The notes beneath the pieces were generated by a model. The model worked only from the letters and a program-made list of their open reading frames with translations. It ran no database searches and was not told the DNA's origin. 64,000 nucleotides of DNA from assembly GCA_009377745.1 (NCBI GenBank), contig WHTK01000010.1, positions 1 to 64,000 of the forward strand, given 5' to 3'. The translations under genes and the position numbers were made by a program. Positions 40,582-49,581 of the stretch are shown piece after piece. The stretch comes from Dehalococcoidia bacterium (GTDB lineage Bacteria > Chloroflexota > Dehalococcoidia > DSTF01 > WHTK01). Within the stretch, counting starts at the first letter, position 1. The number at the start of each line of letters is the position of its first letter.

Positions 40582-41562
40582 ATGGCGGCCCGAATCACCG
40601 GCGTCGGCAAATACCTTCCTCAGCGCGTGCTCTCCAACGCCGACCTGGAGCGGATGGTGGATACGTCCGACCAGTGGATCGTCGACCGCACCGGCATCCG
40701 CGAACGGCGCATCGCCGACGACGGCGAATCGACCTCCAGCCTGGGCGCCGAAGCAGGAAGGATGGCGCTGGAAACGGCGGGCCTGGATGCCAATGACATC
40801 GACCTGGTGATCTGCGCCACGCTGAGCCCGGACGGCATGTTCCCGGCCAGCGCGTCGCTGATCCAGGACGCGCTGGGCGCCAAGCGCGCCGCCGCCTTCG
40901 ATATCAACGCCGCCTGCACCGGGTACGTCGCGGCCCTGGCGACGGGCACTCAGTTCATCAACGCGGGCGTCTACAAGCGGGTGCTGGTCGTGGGCGCCGA
41001 GGTAACGTCGCGGATCATCGACTGGACCGACCGTGGCACCTGCGTCCTGTTCGGCGACGGCGCCGGCGCGGTAGTGCTGGAGCAGGCCGAGCGCGGCGGT
41101 TTGCAGTCGATCGTGATGAAGAGCGACGGGGCGGGAGCAAAGCTGCTGTATGCGCGGGGACCGGCCAGCGCCCGCAGCCTGGCCGAGACGGAGGGCTACT
41201 GCATCGTCATGGACGGGCGGGAGGTCTTCCGATTCGCGGTGCGGGCTATGGAGGAGTCGTCTAGGGAGGCCATCAGCCAGGCGGGGCTGAAGATCGAGGA
41301 CGTGGCATACGTGGTGCCGCACCAGGCAAACCAGCGGATCATGAGCGCCGTGGCCAAGAACCTGGGCCTGCCGATCGAGCGCATGGTCAGCAACGTGGAG
41401 AAGTACGGCAACACGTCGTCCGCATCGATACCGATCGCGCTGTGTGAGGCATGGGAGGACGGGCGGCTGCAGGACGGCGACAACCTCGTCGTGGTGGCGT
41501 TCGGCGGCGGCCTTGCCTGGGGTGCGGGCGTCATCGAGTGGACGGGGTTGGGCCAGAGGTAG
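40582..41562 (+). CDS. fabH: beta-ketoacyl-ACP synthase III
   Basis: A 326-residue FabH, which starts fatty-acid synthesis by condensing acyl-CoA with malonyl-ACP. The catalytic triad is present: Cys in NAACTGYVAAL, His in VPHQANQRI, Asn in YGNTSSASIP. ATG 40582 (MAARITGVGKYLP) follows AGGAGAC. It is followed by a clear terminator, so it is transcribed alone although fabF lies 1.5 kb downstream. Confidence 0.95.
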   Translation: MAARITGVGKYLPQRVLSNADLERMVDTSDQWIVDRTGIRERRIADDGESTSSLGAEAGRMALETAGLDANDIDLVICATLSPDGMFPASASLIQDALGAKRAAAFDINAACTGYVAALATGTQFINAGVYKRVLVVGAEVTSRIIDWTDRGTCVLFGDGAGAVVLEQAERGGLQSIVMKSDGAGAKLLYARGPASARSLAETEGYCIVMDGREVFRFAVRAMEESSREAISQAGLKIEDVAYVVPHQANQRIMSAVAKNLGLPIERMVSNVEKYGNTSSASIPIALCEAWEDGRLQDGDNLVVVAFGGGLAWGAGVIEWTGLGQR

Positions 41563-41586
41563 GCGGGCAGCTCGGCAGGCAGGGTG

Positions 41587-41614
41587 AACCGGTCGAGGGA
41601 CCGGTTTTTGTTTT
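41587..41614 (+). terminator. intrinsic terminator of fabH
   Basis: Stem AACCGGTC-GAGG-GACCGGTT followed by a T-rich tail (TTTGTTTT). A textbook Rho-independent terminator 25 bp after the fabH stop. Confidence 0.92.
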
Positions 41615-41637
41615 CTGCGTCCTCTGGCGAAAGGCTA

Positions 41638-41690
41638 CCCCGGCCTGAAGGCCGAGCATGCGGGGCTACTCCCGGCTGAACCCCGAGACA
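41638..41690. repeat. REP-like hairpins upstream of folC
   Basis: CCCCGGCCTGAAGGCCG followed by AGCATGC, and a second degenerate copy (CCCGGCTGAACCCCGAG), in the fabH-folC spacer. Same family as 1-145 and 22573. Confidence 0.7.
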
Positions 41691-41752
41691 TCGACCTTCA
41701 AACGGCAACGGACTCGCCCTCGGTGGTTGTGCGACAGATAATGACGCCGGCG

Positions 41753-43096
41753 ATGAACTACATCGAGGCGCTGAGATACCTGTACAGCCTGGCGGACTTC
41801 GAACGCAGCGGGCGGTTTGCCGACCGTCCTGACGTGGCGCCGATGCGGGTGCTGCTGTCGGAGCTGGGTGACCCGCACCTCGGCAGGGCGACGATCCATA
41901 TCGCCGGCAGCAAGGGTAAGGGCAGCGTGGCGGCGATGTGCGAAGCGATCCTGCGGGCGGCGGGGCTGCGGACGGGCCTCTTCACCAGCCCACACCTGAA
42001 CCGATTCCCGGAGCGCGTCCAGATCGACGGTCAACCGGTATCGCAGGACGAGTTCGCCGCCGGGATCGAAGCGGTCGCGGCGGCGGCGCGGCGGGTGCAG
42101 GAGCGGACGCCGGAGCGGGCGCTGGTCACCTTCGACGCGCTGACGGCGCTGGGTTTTTTGCTCTTCCGTCAGCGCGAGGCGCAGGTCCAGGTCGTCGAGG
42201 TGGGGCTGGGCGGCACCCTCGACTCCACGAACGTCTTTGACGCCAAGGAATGCGCCGTCATCACCAACATCGGCCTGGAGCACCGCGAGATCCTCGGCGA
42301 TACGGTGGCGGAGATCGCGCGGCAGAAGGCGGGGATCATCATCCCCGGTTGCGCTACCGTCATGGCCCCCCAGCGCGAGTCGGCCGCGGACGTGATCCGG
42401 GAGGTGGCGCAGGAGAACGGCTCGAAGTTGATCGAGGTGGCGCTGGCCTGCAACCTGCGCCGTGACACCTACGGCAGCGACTCTCAGAGCTTCCGGCTGC
42501 GCACGCCGACGGGTGGCTACAACGTCAAGCTGCCGCTGCTGGGCAAGCACCAGCTCGATAACGCGGCGACGGCGATCGTTGCGGTGGAGCAGCTTGCGCC
42601 GGCCGGGATCAAGATCGGTGAGGAGGCCGTGAAGACCGGTCTCGAGAAGGTAAGGTGGCCGGCTCGCATCGAGGTGATAAAGCGCCGGCCGCTGGTAGTC
42701 GTCGACGCGGCGCACACGGCGGACTCTGCCCGCGTCCTGCGCGATACGTTGGCCGACTACCTGCGGATCAACCAGGCAACGCTCGTGATCGGCGTCATGA
42801 GTGACAAGGACCTCGAAGGGCTGGCATCGGCAATCGAGCCGGTGGCGAGACGGGTGATCGCGACCCAGGCAGACCATCCCAGGGCCCTCGCCGCCGACCG
42901 CGTTGGCCGCGTCTTTGCCGACCTCGGCATCGAGACGATGTACGAGCCGGACTGCGGCGCGGCGGTCGATATGGCCATGAACCTCTCGACTGCGTCCGAC
43001 GCGGTTGTTATCCTCGGTTCAGTCGCCCTCGCCGGCGAGGCCCGCGCTCACATCCTGGGCCTGGAACGAGACCCACCTATCGCCGGCAGGGGCTGA
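41753..43096 (+). CDS. folC: folylpolyglutamate synthase / dihydrofolate synthase
   Basis: A 447-residue Mur-ligase-type enzyme that adds glutamate to folates. It has the P-loop GSKGKGSVAAMCEAIL, FTSPHL, the VGLGGTLDSTN block, HQLDNAATAI and VVDAAHTADSA. ATG 41753 (MNYIEALRYLYSL) gives the family's normal N-terminus; GTG 41723 and ATG 41741 are in frame but add unconserved residues. fabF follows after 11 bp. Confidence 0.92.
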   Translation: MNYIEALRYLYSLADFERSGRFADRPDVAPMRVLLSELGDPHLGRATIHIAGSKGKGSVAAMCEAILRAAGLRTGLFTSPHLNRFPERVQIDGQPVSQDEFAAGIEAVAAAARRVQERTPERALVTFDALTALGFLLFRQREAQVQVVEVGLGGTLDSTNVFDAKECAVITNIGLEHREILGDTVAEIARQKAGIIIPGCATVMAPQRESAADVIREVAQENGSKLIEVALACNLRRDTYGSDSQSFRLRTPTGGYNVKLPLLGKHQLDNAATAIVAVEQLAPAGIKIGEEAVKTGLEKVRWPARIEVIKRRPLVVVDAAHTADSARVLRDTLADYLRINQATLVIGVMSDKDLEGLASAIEPVARRVIATQADHPRALAADRVGRVFADLGIETMYEPDCGAAVDMAMNLSTASDAVVILGSVALAGEARAHILGLERDPPIAGRG

Positions 43097-43107
43097 ACGG
43101 GGGAGAG

Positions 43108-44367
43108 ATGACCACCAGCAACAGCCGGCGGCGGGTTGTGATCACGGGCATGGGCGCCCTGACACCGCTCGGCAACAATGTCGAAGACTTCTGGCAGGGC
43201 TGCGTCGAGGGCCGATCCGGTATCGACTGGATCACCCTTTTCGACCACAGCGCCTACGCCGTCAAGGTGGATGGCGAAGTAAAGGGCTTCGACCCCGAGC
43301 AGTACATGGACCGCAAAGAGGCACGGCGGATGGCGCGCTTCAGCCAGTTCTCCGTCGCGGCCGCCGCCATGGCCATCGAGAACTCCGGCCTGCAGCTCGA
43401 CGACGAGGACCGCAACCGCATCGGCGTGCTGATGGGTAACGGCAACGGCGGCTTCCCGGAGAACGACTCCGCCATGCGGACGATCATCCAGAAGGGCGGC
43501 GACCGGCTCGACCCTTTCTATATGTCGAAGACGTTGCCAAACATCGCCGCCGCCCAGGTGGCGATGCAGCACCAGCTCAAGGGCTACAACAACACCGTGA
43601 CCACGGCCTGCGCGGCCGGCACCCAGGCCATCGGTGATGCGCTGGATATCATCCGCCACGGCCGCGCCGACATCATGCTGGCGGGCGGCGGCGAGGCCGG
43701 CATCTGCGAGCTGGGGCTGGCAGGCTTCGCGATCATGAGGGCGCTATCGACGCGCGCGGATGATCCGTCGAAGGCGAGCCGTCCCTTCGACGCCGGGCGC
43801 GACGGCTTCGTCTGCGCCGAGGGCGCGGCGATGCTGGTGCTGGAGACGCTGGAGCATGCCCAGACGCGCGGCGCGACCATCCTCGCCGAGCTGGCCGGCT
43901 ACGGAGCCTGCTCGGACGCGTACCATGTGGTGGCGCCATGCGCCGATGGCGAAGGGGCAGCGCGGGCGATGCGTCTGGCCATCGAAGACGCGGGGATGAC
44001 ACCGGACGACATCGATTACATCAACGCGCACGGCACGTCGACACAGGCCAACGACGCCGCGGAGACGGTTGCGATCAAGACGGTCTTCGGCGAGCGCGCT
44101 TACCAGCTGCCGATCAGCTCGACGAAATCGATGATCGGCCACGCGCTGGGCGCTTCCGGCCCGATTGAGTCAATAGCTTGCATCAAAGCGATCGAGACCG
44201 GCATCCTGCCGCCGACCCTCAACTATGAGACGGTGGACCCGGTCTGCGACCTGGACTACGTGCCCAACGCCTCGCGGGACGTTGGCAGCGTGAGGGCGGT
44301 GCTGAAGAACAGCTTCGGCTTCGGTGGCCAGAACGCCTGCCTGGTGTACAAGCGCTTCGAGGGTTGA
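43108..44367 (+). CDS. fabF: beta-ketoacyl-ACP synthase II
   Basis: A 419-residue FabF, the chain-elongating condensing enzyme. Catalytic Cys is in TTACAAGTQAI, His residues in NAHGTSTQAND and GHALGASGPIE, and the C-terminal NSFGFGGQNACLV is intact. GGGAG lies 6 bp before the ATG. Probably co-transcribed with folC. Confidence 0.96.
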   Translation: MTTSNSRRRVVITGMGALTPLGNNVEDFWQGCVEGRSGIDWITLFDHSAYAVKVDGEVKGFDPEQYMDRKEARRMARFSQFSVAAAAMAIENSGLQLDDEDRNRIGVLMGNGNGGFPENDSAMRTIIQKGGDRLDPFYMSKTLPNIAAAQVAMQHQLKGYNNTVTTACAAGTQAIGDALDIIRHGRADIMLAGGGEAGICELGLAGFAIMRALSTRADDPSKASRPFDAGRDGFVCAEGAAMLVLETLEHAQTRGATILAELAGYGACSDAYHVVAPCADGEGAARAMRLAIEDAGMTPDDIDYINAHGTSTQANDAAETVAIKTVFGERAYQLPISSTKSMIGHALGASGPIESIACIKAIETGILPPTLNYETVDPVCDLDYVPNASRDVGSVRAVLKNSFGFGGQNACLVYKRFEG

Positions 44368-44471
44368 ATAGCGCCGATCTGATCCTTGCCAGAGCCCTTC
44401 ACCTGGCTCAGGATGCGCTGACCGGGGCTGGCAAGATCAGCTACAAGAGGCTTTTGCAAGGCAAACTACCA

Positions 44472-44500
44472 TTGACGATCCGCGGAGGTCAGCCGATAAT
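44472..44500 (+). promoter_or_regulatory. promoter of the SWIM gene
   Basis: TTGACG (44472-44477), 17 bp, GATAAT (44495-44500): near-consensus. The leader of about 80 nt contains a possible 6-codon peptide (ATG 44516 to TGA 44536, MTVLAV) and then a terminator-like hairpin. Confidence 0.75.
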
Positions 44501-44544
44501 TTTGAGTAGATAGCCATGACTGTTCTCGCGGTCTGAAGGATGTG

Positions 44545-44575
44545 ACACTCGGCCTGGGCCGGGTGTTCTTATTTT
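44545..44575 (+). terminator. attenuator-like hairpin in the SWIM gene leader
   Basis: Stem ACACTCGGCC-TG-GGCCGGGTGT (one T-G pair) followed directly by TCTTATTTT. It lies between the promoter and the ribosome-binding site (GGAGG 44576-44580), where a terminator would block the downstream gene unless relieved. Confidence 0.65.
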
Positions 44576-44587
44576 GGAGGGGTGTCT

Positions 44588-44851
44588 GTGAACTCAAGCG
44601 TCGTCGGCAAGATCGAGAAGGCAAAGCGCTACGCTCTGGAGCGAGACCGGATCCGCTTCACCAACTTGAGCGTCGACTTCGCCGGCGAGAACGGCGACCA
44701 CAAGGTCACGTTCTCCGGCGACAAGTGGCACTGCACCTGTGACTTCTTCGAGGCCGGTTACGGCGCCTGCGCTCACACCATGGCCCTGGAACGCGTGCTG
44801 GAACGGATGCTGCCGATGGCGGCGTCCTCCCAACTCCTCGAACCAGCCTGA
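44588..44851 (+). CDS. SWIM zinc-finger protein
   Basis: An 87-residue protein with one SWIM motif: Cys49, Cys51, Cys61 and His63 (WHCTCDFFEAGYGACAHTMAL), CxC-x9-CxH. The N-terminal half is basic and mixed alpha/beta (KIEKAKRYALERDRIRF). SWIM domains bind DNA or proteins; small stand-alone ones like this occur in several Chloroflexota. GTG 44588 follows GGAGG by 7 bp. Role unknown; the preceding attenuator suggests tight expression control. Confidence 0.75.
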   Translation: MNSSVVGKIEKAKRYALERDRIRFTNLSVDFAGENGDHKVTFSGDKWHCTCDFFEAGYGACAHTMALERVLERMLPMAASSQLLEPA

Positions 44852-44903
44852 TTCGTTTAGGGACTAAAGAAAACTAGGCGCAACTCACCTATCCGATTGG
44901 CAC

Positions 44904-44934
44904 AGGCGTCTGCCGATACTCTTCTCAGACGCCT
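44904..44934 (+). promoter_or_regulatory. inverted repeat abutting the diguanylate cyclase start
   Basis: Perfect 9-bp arms AGGCGTCTG and CAGACGCCT around a 13-nt loop, ending exactly at the base before ATG 44935. No ribosome-binding site is visible. It could be an operator or a translation-blocking hairpin. Confidence 0.5.
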
Positions 44935-46230
44935 ATGCACCTACTGGCCCACAGGACGATTGTCTTCCGACTCTGGCTCGCTCTGAGCCTAGTTGCCGTG
45001 GTCTGCACCACATTTGCTTTTGGTATCTACGCCTGGCTGAGCATCGACGACAGCATCGATAGCGCGCACGAGCAAACCGAGGCGAAGATCAAGGTTGTGC
45101 TTCTGGCCGCGGCGCGCCTGGGCATCGGCGCGACCGGCGGAGCACCAGGCGAAGGGTCGGCGGCGGCCGAACTCGGCATTGAAGCATTCGCCCTTTATGA
45201 CGGCGCCGGACAGACGCTGGCGCCAGGGATACTCAGGACATCGATCCTTGGAGACCAACCGATAGACCCCACCTTGCTGAGCGCTGCGCTGGCCGGCGAG
45301 ACGAGATCGAGGTCGATCAGGATCAGCGATGTCAATCATCAACCGGCCGAGGCATCTCCCTGGCGAGTACTCTGGGGGCAGCGGTTCGGCGAGGAGTATG
45401 CGGTGCCCCTTAGCGCGCTCATCCCCGACCAACCGGGCGCCGCGCATATCGTCGTGACCTATCCAGACCTGACAACCGGCGCGCGCATCCTGGTCTATCG
45501 ATCTGTGCTGGCGGCGGATCTGATCATCATCGCGCTGCTGATAGGCGCCTGGCTGTTGCTGCGCCACTTCGTCTCCACGCCGCTGCGCAGCTATAGCGGT
45601 CTCGCGATGCGGATCGCCGTTGGCGAGCAAGTCCGCATGCCGGCCGGTGGCGCCAACGACGAGTTGGGGCAGCTGGCGCGCGCTGTGAATGGCATGGCGG
45701 ACGCGCTGGAGTACCAGGCAACCGTCGACGCGCTGACGGGACTCTACAACCTGCGCCACCTGAGCAGCCATCTGGAAGCGCTGATCGTCGAAGCGGAGCT
45801 GGACCGCAAGCCGCTGTCGGTAATCTTCGGCGATCTCGATAGTCTGAAGCCGGTAAACGACACGTACGGCCACGAAGCGGGGGACTCTGTCCTAAGAGCC
45901 GTGGGCGATGCCATCCACGAGTGGGCGGGGAACAAATACACCTGCTGGCGGCTGGGCGGCGACGAGTTTGTGGTGGCGCTGCCGGACACCGGCGAAGATG
46001 AAGCGCTGATCCAGGCGGCGCACCTGGGCAAGGTGGTGTCATCGTTGCTGGTGCCGGTGCAGGGTACCCACGCGCGGCCATCGATCTCGCTCGGCATATC
46101 AACGTACCCGGAGGACGGATCGTCGGCCGGCACCTTGTTGGGTATCGCCGACAGGCGGATGTACGCGACGAAAGCAATGCGCGGCGAAGAGCGCCGCGCC
46201 GCGAGCACCTCAGCCTCCGCCGCTGCTTAG
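44935..46230 (+). CDS. membrane diguanylate cyclase (HAMP-GGDEF)
   Basis: A 431-residue sensor enzyme making cyclic di-GMP. A first membrane helix (about residues 12-34) leads to an extracytoplasmic domain to about residue 185. A second membrane helix, a HAMP-like linker (FVSTPLRSYSGLAMRIAVGEQ...GQLARAVNGMADAL) and a GGDEF domain (about 262-425) follow, with intact GGDEF at 341-345. The inhibitory RxxD site before the motif is absent (NKYT), so it should lack product feedback. It ends 4 bp into the convergent epimerase gene. Confidence 0.9.
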   Translation: MHLLAHRTIVFRLWLALSLVAVVCTTFAFGIYAWLSIDDSIDSAHEQTEAKIKVVLLAAARLGIGATGGAPGEGSAAAELGIEAFALYDGAGQTLAPGILRTSILGDQPIDPTLLSAALAGETRSRSIRISDVNHQPAEASPWRVLWGQRFGEEYAVPLSALIPDQPGAAHIVVTYPDLTTGARILVYRSVLAADLIIIALLIGAWLLLRHFVSTPLRSYSGLAMRIAVGEQVRMPAGGANDELGQLARAVNGMADALEYQATVDALTGLYNLRHLSSHLEALIVEAELDRKPLSVIFGDLDSLKPVNDTYGHEAGDSVLRAVGDAIHEWAGNKYTCWRLGGDEFVVALPDTGEDEALIQAAHLGKVVSSLLVPVQGTHARPSISLGISTYPEDGSSAGTLLGIADRRMYATKAMRGEERRAASTSASAAA

Positions 46231-47162
46231 ACGCCTGCCTTCAAGCCGCGAAAGAACACCACCGTCCGCTCCAAACCTTCCTCGAGACTCACCTTAGCCT
46301 GCCAGCCCGTCGCCTTTCGCAGACGCTCTGAGGACGCGTAGATGGCGGGGACGTCACCGGCGCGCTCACCCAGATCATCGATGCGGAGGGGGTGGCCGAG
46401 GATGTCCGTGACGGCCTGGAGGACCTCTTTGACTTTGACGCCCTTCTCACTGCCAACGTTGAAGTAGTTGAGGCCGGTGAGATTCAGGACGCTGCCGTGG
46501 GCGCGCGCCAGATCCTCGACGTAGATGTAGTCGCGGACCTGCTCGCCCTGCCAGAAGACCGGGATCGGCAGGTCATTGAGGGCGGCGCGGATGATGTTCG
46601 GGACAACGTGGGTCTCGGGCTCGCAAAGCTCGTTGGGGCCGTAGGGGTTGAAGTAGCGCAGGATCGTCGCGTCGAAGCCATGGAGGCTGTGATAGACGGC
46701 TATGAACCCTTCGGCGGCGAGCTTGGAGGCGCCATAAGGGTTGGACGGCAAGGCGACCGGTTCATCTTCGCGCAGGGGCAGGCGCTTGGGGTTGCCGTAG
46801 ACCGTCGCGGAGGAGGAAAAGACGATGCGGCGGACGCCGGCGCGGCGCATCGCTTCCAGGAGGCGCACCGTGTTGACGACGTTGTTCTCGGTGAAGTCCA
46901 CGGGGCGGAGGACCGAAACGGGGACAGGCACGAGGGCGGCGAGGTGGATGACGATGTCGTGTCCGGCGAGGGCGGTTTCGAGGCGCTGATCCTGCTTGAG
47001 GTCGCCCTTGATGAAGGCGGCGTCACGCGGAACCTGCTGGCGGTGGCCGGTCGAAAGGTTATCGAAGACGGTAACGGCGTGGCCGGCGGCGAGCAGCTCC
47101 CTCGCGACGTGACTGCCAATGAAGCCGGCGCCGCCGGTGACGAAGACTCGCATTTGGGTCAT
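46227..47162 (-). CDS. NAD-dependent epimerase (UDP-glucose 4-epimerase type)
   Basis: A 311-residue extended SDR. It has TGGAGFIGSHVARELL, the catalytic Ser region SSSATVYG, Tyr/Lys in YGASKLAAEG, and RYFNPYGP. Similar to UDP-glucose 4-epimerases of short length; it may also act on UDP-GlcNAc or a dTDP sugar. Probably supplies cell-surface polysaccharide precursors. ATG 47153 is an alternative start. Confidence 0.88.
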   Translation of the reverse strand: MTQMRVFVTGGAGFIGSHVARELLAAGHAVTVFDNLSTGHRQQVPRDAAFIKGDLKQDQRLETALAGHDIVIHLAALVPVPVSVLRPVDFTENNVVNTVRLLEAMRRAGVRRIVFSSSATVYGNPKRLPLREDEPVALPSNPYGASKLAAEGFIAVYHSLHGFDATILRYFNPYGPNELCEPETHVVPNIIRAALNDLPIPVFWQGEQVRDYIYVEDLARAHGSVLNLTGLNYFNVGSEKGVKVKEVLQAVTDILGHPLRIDDLGERAGDVPAIYASSERLRKATGWQAKVSLEEGLERTVVFFRGLKAGV

Positions 47163-47204
47163 GCTACCGGGTTCAGAGACCGGCCGGAAGGCCGAGGGCG
47201 ATTC

Positions 47205-47365
47205 GCATGCGCCGGGGTATGGCGTAGTGTCGTATCATCACAGTCCTGGAGCGCGGTCTATTCGCGGGTAATACCTGATCCGCAAATCGGCCGGGAAATG
47301 ATTAACCTTTCCGCATTAATCACGTTCTTATGTATGAGCCCGGGCTAAGGCCGGGGTTTCTACGC
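47205..47365. repeat. REP-like hairpin pieces in the epimerase-sigma spacer
   Basis: GCATGCGCCGGGGTA (47207-47221) and GCCCGGGCTAAGGCCGGGG (47338-47356) are halves or degenerate forms of the hairpin-CATGC family. The spacer 47163-47403 holds no gene. Confidence 0.45.
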
Positions 47366-47403
47366 GTGTCTCTATTGGACGCGGTAAAGAGAGAGGGCTA
47401 TCA

Positions 47404-48039
47404 TTGGCTCGTTTTCCAGCCCCAGGCAACAGGATGACGAGAATGTTTTCGCCCGGCGATGGCGACTCCGAGTGGGAGCCGCAGCGTAAGCTGATCGAGG
47501 ACGCCCAGGCGGGCGATCTCGACGCGCTGGGTTCTCTCTACGACAATCACATCAACCAGGTCTACCGCTACGCGCTGGCAAGGCTCGGCAACGTGCATGA
47601 CGCCGAGGACGTGGCGGAAGAGATCTTCCTCAAGATGCTTGCCGGGCTGCCCAACTACCAGTGGCGCAAGGTCCCCTTTGCCGCCTGGCTGATGCGCATC
47701 GCCCGTAATGAGGTCGTGAGCTTTGCCCGGCGCAACGGCCGCCGGTCGCAGGACACGGAGCTGCCGGAAGAGGTAGTCGACCGCGGCAACAACGACCCGG
47801 CGGAGACGACGGAGCGGATCATGGCGCTGGAGGACCTGCGCAAGGCTGTGGCCCTGCTGCCGGAAGCCCAGCGCGAGGTGATCATCCTGCGATTCGCGTC
47901 CGGCCTTTCGGTGGCAGATACGGCGAAGGCGCTGGGCAAGCAGGAGAACAACGTAAAGGTATTGCAGCACAAGGGTATGCAGCGTCTTCAAGTCCTGATG
48001 ACGCCGAAGTACCCGGAACTGGCAAAGAACCGATCATGA
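47404..48039 (+). CDS. ECF-type RNA polymerase sigma factor
   Basis: A 211-residue sigma factor. Region 2 (YDNHINQVYRYALARLGNVHDAEDVAEEIFLKML) and region 4 (LPEAQREVIILRFASGLSVADTAKALGKQENNVKVLQHKGMQRLQ) are both intact, and region 3 is absent, as in ECF types. TTG 47404 follows GAGAGGG by 7 bp; ATG 47434 or 47443 are alternatives. The next gene overlaps as ATGA and is the likely regulator. Confidence 0.88.
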   Translation: MARFPAPGNRMTRMFSPGDGDSEWEPQRKLIEDAQAGDLDALGSLYDNHINQVYRYALARLGNVHDAEDVAEEIFLKMLAGLPNYQWRKVPFAAWLMRIARNEVVSFARRNGRRSQDTELPEEVVDRGNNDPAETTERIMALEDLRKAVALLPEAQREVIILRFASGLSVADTAKALGKQENNVKVLQHKGMQRLQVLMTPKYPELAKNRS

Positions 48040-49349
48040 GCAGGGAACGCATCGACGAGATGCTGCAGGAATGCCTGGCCGCTTACGAGCACGGGCTGAC
48101 GCCGGAGGAATGCCTCTCGGCGTTCCCGGAGCAGCGCGCCGTGCTGGAGCCGCTGTTCCGGCAGGCGCTTTCATTGCGCTTTGCCTTCGCCAACTCGCCG
48201 CGGCAGGAGTATCGCCAGCGGACGCGAGAGCGCCTGCTGTTCGCGGCCGGACGCGACGTGAGCCACGCCTACTCCAGCCAGCCGGACGAGTTGTTTGTCG
48301 AACGCGCGCGGCGACGGCTAGTAGCCAATGCTGGCGCCGGGGCCCAGGAGGCACTGCGCAATGTGCCGCCGCCACGCCTACCGTTCTGGGTAAACGCACG
48401 GCGCCGGCTTCTGGAAGCCGCCGCCATGCCGCGTCCGCGCGCAGCCTTCCCGATGGCGCTGGCCCTGCGCGGCAGCCTCTCGGCAGCGGTTGTGGTCCTG
48501 GCGATTGCGGTCGCGGGGCTTGCCTACCTGACATCTCAGACGCGGCCTCAGGGCGTCAGCGCCGAGGTCGCGCAGCTAGAGGTGCAGTGGCAGGAGGTCC
48601 AGGACCAGCTCGCTTCCGGGCGGCCTGTCCAAACCGACGTAATCGTCGAGCTAACGACCAAGGCTTCGACGCTGGCCACCAGACTGAGCGCGGAGCCGGC
48701 CCAAGCGGCCCAAGCGCCAGTGGCCGAGAAGCTGAGCGCGATTATCGACAGCCAGCAGGATGTCGTGAATGAGTCACCGGCGCCGGAGCTGGTCCAGGCC
48801 CAGCAGCAGCTCAACCAGGCTGAGGAGAAGGTCCGCATCCTGGCATCGCGGGTTGAATCGCCAACGTCGCAGCCCTCTGCCGCCGCGAGCACGACGCCGG
48901 AGCCCACGAACACTCCCGCCGCCACGGCAACAGCGCGTCCGGGCCCGACGGCTACGCCGGCGCCGGTACTTACCGGTCAGGTCCGCATGCGCTTGCTGCC
49001 CGGCGACACGACCTACGGCCTGAGCTGGACCGAGGTCCGCACCAGCAATATGAGCTTTGTCATCCCGGCGACGTGGGAGGTAACCAACGTAGTCGTGAAC
49101 AGCAGCGGCATCGCGACTCTGGATAGCAGCTGGCTGAGCATCGAAGGTGACGGCGTGGCAGTCCTCGCCAACACTCGCAACGGCGAGATTCAGTCTCTGA
49201 TCGAGGGCGAGCGCATCGAACTGCGGACCGAGGGCAAGAACGGTGAAGTCATCGACCTCGAAGAGCTGGTCCAGGTGGCCGACGAGGCAGCGCTGCCGCT
49301 GCGGCACATGCTGGCTTCGCTGGAGCTAACGGGCACGCTGGGCAACTAA
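48036..49349 (+). CDS. DUF5667 membrane protein, probable sigma-factor partner
   Basis: A 437-residue protein. A cytoplasmic N-terminal part has the DUF5667-like pattern (LQECLAAYEHGLTPEECLSAFPEQRAVLEPLFRQALSL). One membrane helix (about residues 147-168) follows, then a predicted coiled-coil region, a Pro/Thr linker and a beta-rich extracytoplasmic domain (about 320-437). Start overlaps the sigma gene stop (ATGA). The architecture is that of a membrane anti-sigma or regulator that senses outside signals; this role is inferred from order and topology. Confidence 0.75.
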   Translation: MSRERIDEMLQECLAAYEHGLTPEECLSAFPEQRAVLEPLFRQALSLRFAFANSPRQEYRQRTRERLLFAAGRDVSHAYSSQPDELFVERARRRLVANAGAGAQEALRNVPPPRLPFWVNARRRLLEAAAMPRPRAAFPMALALRGSLSAAVVVLAIAVAGLAYLTSQTRPQGVSAEVAQLEVQWQEVQDQLASGRPVQTDVIVELTTKASTLATRLSAEPAQAAQAPVAEKLSAIIDSQQDVVNESPAPELVQAQQQLNQAEEKVRILASRVESPTSQPSAAASTTPEPTNTPAATATARPGPTATPAPVLTGQVRMRLLPGDTTYGLSWTEVRTSNMSFVIPATWEVTNVVVNSSGIATLDSSWLSIEGDGVAVLANTRNGEIQSLIEGERIELRTEGKNGEVIDLEELVQVADEAALPLRHMLASLELTGTLGN

Positions 49350-49581
49350 GCCTCTCCTCCCCAAAATCGACCTTACTCACTGATTCGAAAACGTCCCCGG
49401 CGACGGCGTGGACTGGAAGTATCTTCCGGCCGATTCGCAGGTTGCGGTTACAAGGGCGTGAAAATCAGGGTAAGCCCTCATACCCTTCCTAAACGATCTC
49501 CTCTAAGTTGCCGATATTAGATAGCAGGCATTCCGTTACAGCCCCGCCGGCTGCTCTGCGGCAAGGTCAAGGAGGAACACA

